DNA of 64,000 bases from Phorcus lineatus (lineage: Eukaryota > Mollusca > Gastropoda > Trochida > Trochidae): contig OV121093.1 of NCBI GenBank assembly GCA_921293015.1, positions 22,702,622 to 22,766,621 of the forward strand, written 5' to 3'. This document shows, in pieces, positions 60,101 to 64,000 of the stretch; position 1 is the stretch's first letter; the number at the start of each line of letters is the position of its first letter. The position numbers and the translations under genes were made by a program. The notes under the pieces are model-generated. The model did no database searches. It saw nothing but the letters and a program-made list of their open reading frames with translations, and had not been told where the DNA came from.

Positions 60101-60854
60101 AACTGAAATTGAATGCGATAGGATTACATAACGGCCACCTGTGTGTCATAAAAACAAACAAACTAGTTAAACCAGTCTGATTGATGTGAAAACATTTGGC
60201 AGACGTCGTAATTGATGAACAACTCCACTTTAAGGTTAACCTTAGTGACTTAGGTTACCTTAGAGTTTTGTGCAACGGGACCCAGGAAATTATCTTTGGA
60301 TATACATTTATGATGTATGACCTACAAATGTGATAGGATTTGACTTCCACTTAGCTATTCTTAAGACGATATCAACAATAATGTCTCATTCATCATACAC
60401 TACATGCCTACATGCCAAAAACATTCCGTAGGAAAGTGCACACAGCATCGTATTTAATCAGGGTCTTGCGCTTGCAAAAATAGAAATTTCTAGACAATGA
60501 ATTAAACAATAGATTCCTTTAAGGTTTGAGTTGTTTGGATAACGTTTAGTAGGTATAACCGACGGTTTAACTGCGAGATTTGCTATCGGCTAGTGTTGTT
60601 TTACATAACAAGCGAATGATGATATGCCAACTAGCACGTCACGAAAGATTCACGCTTCAGTGACCACAGGGCCTTTCAGGTTCTGCTCGCCGGTCGTAAT
60701 TAGGCAATTCAATTACAAAGCCGTATTTATGTTGTTTAGCGGCCGATTTCAGAAATTTAAAGTTGAGTCCACGTCAAATTGTAATCCCTTTTAGCGAATT
60801 CCGAAATCGACCATAGGGCATTTCACTCGATCTTTAAGATAGATTTTAGTATAT
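57106..60854. other. Interior of the 5.3-kb element, non-coding
   Basis: AT-rich with no transposase. 60215-60290 (taaggttaaccttagtgacttaggttacctt...ttgtgcaacgggaccc) resembles the terminal region of a MITE; the matching end was not found. Confidence 0.5.
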
Positions 60855-61332
60855 GGTTTAAACATATTTATTCATGAAAATGTACAAATCATGAATGGAT
60901 TGGCCAACAAGCTCCTAGGTGCTTATTTTAAGGCCGCTCCGAAGCAATTACATATGAGAAAATATATATATACAACTTTATGGTAGTGACACATATCTGA
61001 TTGCAATCATAGCTTCATAGATAGTGGTTATGCATGTATAACATTTCGCTTGTTTGGCAGTCATTATGAAATATCAAATCGATCTGATTTCATTATGTAA
61101 TGATGAATAGAGTTCAATAATCGATTGGAATCACTTAATGAGAGCGATGTGCATCCCCGTAGAACCGTTTTGATACCAAATCCTTTCAGATAAAAGAATG
61201 ATTTCTGTCTTAATTCTATGTACTTATGGCATGTGACGAAATAGTGGACAGCGTTTTCGACTGGGTGACCACAGGAGCATGCCGGGCTTTCGATGATATG
61301 TCTGTTAAACTTATCAGCGTTCAAGTCACTAC
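60855..61332 (-). mobile_element. 5'-truncated LINE (Jockey/I group) fragment
   Basis: A minus-strand insert with the ORF2 C-terminus and 3' UTR (aataaatatgtttaaa near the end). agtatat occurs at 60848-60854 and 61333-61339, a probable 7-bp target duplication, though AT-rich. Nested inside the 5.3-kb element, so it inserted later. Confidence 0.7.
61064..61332 (-). pseudogene. LINE ORF2 C-terminal zinc-knuckle fragment
   Basis: The frame reads CSDLNADKFNRHIIESPACSC, then GHPVENAVHYFVTCHKYIELRQ. This is the 'LNa.Lf....i.sp.C.CG..E...HYf..C..Y...R' C-terminus common to Jockey/I-group LINEs, with a C-x-C-x9-H-x4-C knuckle. Only about 89 residues remain. Upstream RT and endonuclease are lost by 5' truncation, and the frame is otherwise open to its stop at 61064. 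Confidence 0.75.
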
Positions 61333-61339
61333 AGTATAT

Positions 61340-62190
61340 TGATACAATTTACTAAGGAATATTCAAGCCCTAAGTTGGCACTAGTGGAAATATCTAAAAT
61401 GTTGGGGAACCAAACTTTGATAATAGGAACTTTTAATTTTTTTGCATTTGATACAATCAACTAAGTCGACAAGTAGATAGACAAGATAATAATTTGTTAA
61501 AAGAACATGAGCTTATGGTGTCTCCATATGTTGTTTAAGCTTAACATAACCTACGGTGGGCAAATTGGTGCCCAATCATTCGTCCTCTGTCATGCCAAGC
61601 TGTCACATTAACACATTCAGTGCTGGATTGTAACGATGGAGAGTACCTTAATTTCTGCTTATAGAAGATTTTTGCATGGATTATTCATTTCTTTGTATCA
61701 GGTACGTTTTTTAAAAAAGCAATTTATCACTAGTGTTGTAAAACTTATATCTGTATTAGAATAATTTCATATCTTTGTTTGTTAAAAGTTTATACCACCT
61801 TTTTGTAAAGAAACTAAGAAACAAATATGTCTCTGTGAAATGTGGAGCCGTTTGGTGTCTCTCTGTTTACAGCTGTTCGATCTACGCATTTATTGGTCGT
61901 TTACAGAATGCTGAAAACTATTATCTAAATATAAATCTATATATTGATCTGATTTTGTTACGTCGCTTAAAGAATGTGATTCAATCAGTAATCAAATGGG
62001 ACTTTGAATAATTGTTTGAGTAGTGTTGAATCGTTCGTACTCGATAACAGATGAAACCGAGTCAGAAATTGAAGTAAATGGACATTAAATAAAATTTCCA
62101 TCGTAGATGCGAAAAGAATAGAACAAAATTATCTAAAAACATGTTTTACTGACACAATTCATTATAAAATATGAATATTATTAACATGTT
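61340..62190. other. Right interior of the 5.3-kb element
   Basis: AT-rich, no recognised coding content. Confidence 0.5.
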
Positions 62191-62267
62191 CTAGTACCCC
62201 CCGACCCATCTCAAGATGGGACGCGTCCCATCTTAAGATCGGGCGGATCCGTAGTTGGGATGATACA
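62191..62267. repeat. Right TIR of the 5.3-kb element
   Basis: Inverse of the left TIR but shorter. It keeps cccatctcaagatgggacgc and cccatcttaagatcgggc-type palindromes and the terminal gttgggatgataca. The match to the left arm continues inward to about 62172 through aatattattaacatgtt. Confidence 0.8.
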
Positions 62268-62271
62268 TCTG

Positions 62272-63206
62272 CACTCATTTAAGCAATGAGGTTGAGTGCT
62301 TGTTTTGTGCTCCGAAATTCAGTAACATCACAGAGATCAATGTTCTGCCTCCTCTATTCTTGTCGAGTGACCACGTTGTTTCACGTCAGGTCACGGCACC
62401 CAGTAGTATTTGGGACGTTCATTCACGTCAACCGCCTCTACAGCTTCAGGTTCATACAGTTCAACCAATTCAATTAGCACGCCTTTTCATGATGTACAGA
62501 CACAGCAGTCGGCTAATATTATCGGTGTTACTACGATCCTATTTAGACCGCAGGTGAAAAAATATGAACCCCATTGAGCACAAAAGGCTGTCGCATAACG
62601 TGCGCTTGGTTGACTGTGTGGCCGTTGGGTCCATTTTGTCAGAAGAACTCTAGGAAACACCAAAATGCTCAGAATGGTAGCATGAGATAAGAAGTTGTAA
62701 TCGCAATACTTAGATGTAATGATATCAGGATTAAAAGTTGAAATTGCATGCTATTGGCTGTGTTTGTGAATATTTATTTCACAGTGTTCTCAATCATCTT
62801 ATAACTGCAGTAACAGGCTTTCTATGATGATATTTTATGACCATCCAATTTAAATAAAGGGGAGCATTTATGTCTTTGATGGAGCGAATGAAAATTTCAA
62901 TGATATTGATGGAATTAAAAGTAAGCTTAAGAGGACTGTAAACCCGTATATAAAAATATAATAACACCGAAATGTATGCAATTGTGGTCATTATGAACAA
63001 CCAATTAAACACATGAGAATTTTCACGTTTTCCTTTAAACTTGTGCAGACAATTAATGTATTAGGAAAATGAAATTGACCACGTGCCACACAGATGGATT
63101 CGAGATATTGTGTTCAGTTTTAGGCAGTGATTTTCCATTGCATGTTACACTTTTTTTTATTTTATGTGTATTTCAGAATTGGAACAAGGCTGCAATATTT
63201 TATGCA
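62272..63206. other. Spacer, nothing recognised
   Basis: Overlapping short frames at 62286-62557 show no family match. Confidence 0.45.
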
Positions 63207-64000
63207 ATAATATTAAGTATATTAAATTTGATACATGAAAACCAAACTGACTTATTTCCTGAAAGTTGTTTAGCAGACAACTTAAAATTAATGTATGATA
63301 TCCTAGAAAGTAAATTAGAAAATAAAAAAGGTATGTTACTGTCAATAGACTTTGAAAATGCCTTTGACTCTGTATAAAACAGTTCATATTAAAAGTTTTG
63401 GAAAGATTCGGTTTTGCACCTCATATGTTAAAGTGCGTACCTATTTTGATTCAAAACGCAACAGCATGTGTTATACAAAATGGTCATCTTTCTTCATTTT
63501 TTGATAATGGTAGAGGCCGTAGACAAGGGGGCTCCATCTCTCCATATCTGTTTCTCTTTGTTGCAGAAATACTGGTCATTATGCTTAGAACTAATACCAA
63601 GATCAAAGGCATATATCTAAAACATACAGAGCAGAAATTAGGACAGTTTGCTGATGATACACAACTCTTTTTAGATGGCTCATAAGAAAGCTTAAATCTG
63701 CCCAAGAGACTTTCGATAAACGTCATCTGACATTAATTGGAAAAATAACAGTGATAAAAACTTTGGCTTTATCTACACTTGTTCACATTTTCTCTGCTTT
63801 ACCTTTACCACCTTAAGAGTTTGATGACAGTTAAATGCCATAATCTTCAGTTTTATTTGGAACTCTAAACCAGATAAAATCACAAGAATTTGACAAAATG
63901 TTATGAAAAAGGCGGTTTGAGGAAGGTATAAATTCATTTATTTCTGCGCTTATGCTTAACACCATTGAAATAAACATGAACAAAAATTTATATAACAGCT
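63207..64000 (+). pseudogene. L1-like ORF2 reverse transcriptase fragment, continues past window
   Basis: In order: LIHENQTDLFPESCLADNLK (aligned to IINEDQKGFIPKRYIGECTR of the intact ORF2); MLLSIDFENAFDSV with the first catalytic Asp; a stop; then VLERFGFAPHMLKC, GRGRRQGGSISPYLFLFVAE and QFADDTQLFLDGS with the FADD box; another stop; then a jump of roughly 90 residues to RHLTLIGKITVIKTLALSTL and HIFSALPLPP (aligned to RDLTPLGRNTVLKSLLLPKL), and more scraps to the window end. Stops, frame changes and an internal deletion show an old copy. It belongs to the same broad clade as the 38.4-45.5 kb element. Confidence 0.82.

Larger units (their letters stand above)
56981..62267. mobile_element. 5.3-kb element with palindrome-rich TIRs, class unclear
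   Basis: Inverted termini: tgtatcatcccaact opens the left arm at 56981, and its complement closes the right arm at 62267. The match resumes through catcttaagatgggacgcgtccc and atcttgagatggg and ends in aacatgtt.ataatattc, about 125 bp on the left and 95 bp on the right. The left arm has about 38 bp of extra repeat units. Flanking tctg (56977-56980 and 62268-62271) may be a 4-bp target duplication. The interior has no transposase, so the element is non-autonomous, or it could be two solo termini. Of families I know, Sola and Academ use about 4-bp targets, but no homology supports a choice. Confidence 0.7.

Overview
This is eukaryotic, AT-rich, repeat-dense DNA with no convincing host gene, rRNA, tRNA gene or CRISPR array. 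Several short fragments share the ending 'aaccccaactcactcactca' after an 'ataactggaatattgtt' block. I recognise this from memory as the terminus of an abundant SINE of marine gastropods (abalone-type). Together with Pearl/HINE-like tandem-core elements and L1/Tx1-like, Jockey-group, Harbinger, MULE, Tc1 and mariner pieces, this suggests a mollusc, probably a gastropod (inference). The window looks intergenic or like one long intron.

Layout. 1-175: a 25-bp minisatellite cut by the window edge. 438-1426: a 5'-truncated L1-like fragment (minus) between 14-bp target-site duplications. 4713-6312: a Jockey/I-group LINE remnant (minus) with a 3' (GA/TC)n tail. About 8120-9820: an internally deleted Harbinger with convergent transposase and Myb-like first exons. 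16281-16580 and 18545-18832: tRNA-derived SINEs. 20144-20624: a 481-bp Tc1-type deletion derivative with TA duplications. 24958-25461: a mariner transposase remnant. 27671-28650: a tandem-core element with inverted 'tgtcccccgccg' ends. 34038-34579: a hAT-like MITE carrying three perfect CRE palindromes.

38406-45501 is the centrepiece: a 7.1-kb L1/Tx1-like LINE with both reading frames open, a poly(A) tail and a 12-14 bp target-site duplication. ORF1 (268 aa, coiled coil plus RNA-binding domain) would package the RNA. ORF2 (1279 aa, AP endonuclease, reverse transcriptase, CCHC-like knuckle) would nick the target and copy the RNA. An unusually long 2.0-kb spacer with a purine/pyrimidine microsatellite separates them.

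45.5-64 kb is a mosaic: SINE pieces, a 100-bp foldback, a TA-flanked MITE with an internal 288-bp duplication (52970-53616), a 1.4-kb MULE-like element with exact ends and an 8-bp duplication (55120-56519) carrying fragments of two different transposase-type proteins, and a 5.3-kb element with palindrome-rich inverted termini (56981-62267) that contains a nested LINE fragment. The window ends inside another decayed L1-like reverse transcriptase (63207-64000). The less usual candidates are the 5.3-kb palindromic-TIR element, the 1.4-kb subrepeat-TIR element and the intact long-spacer L1.
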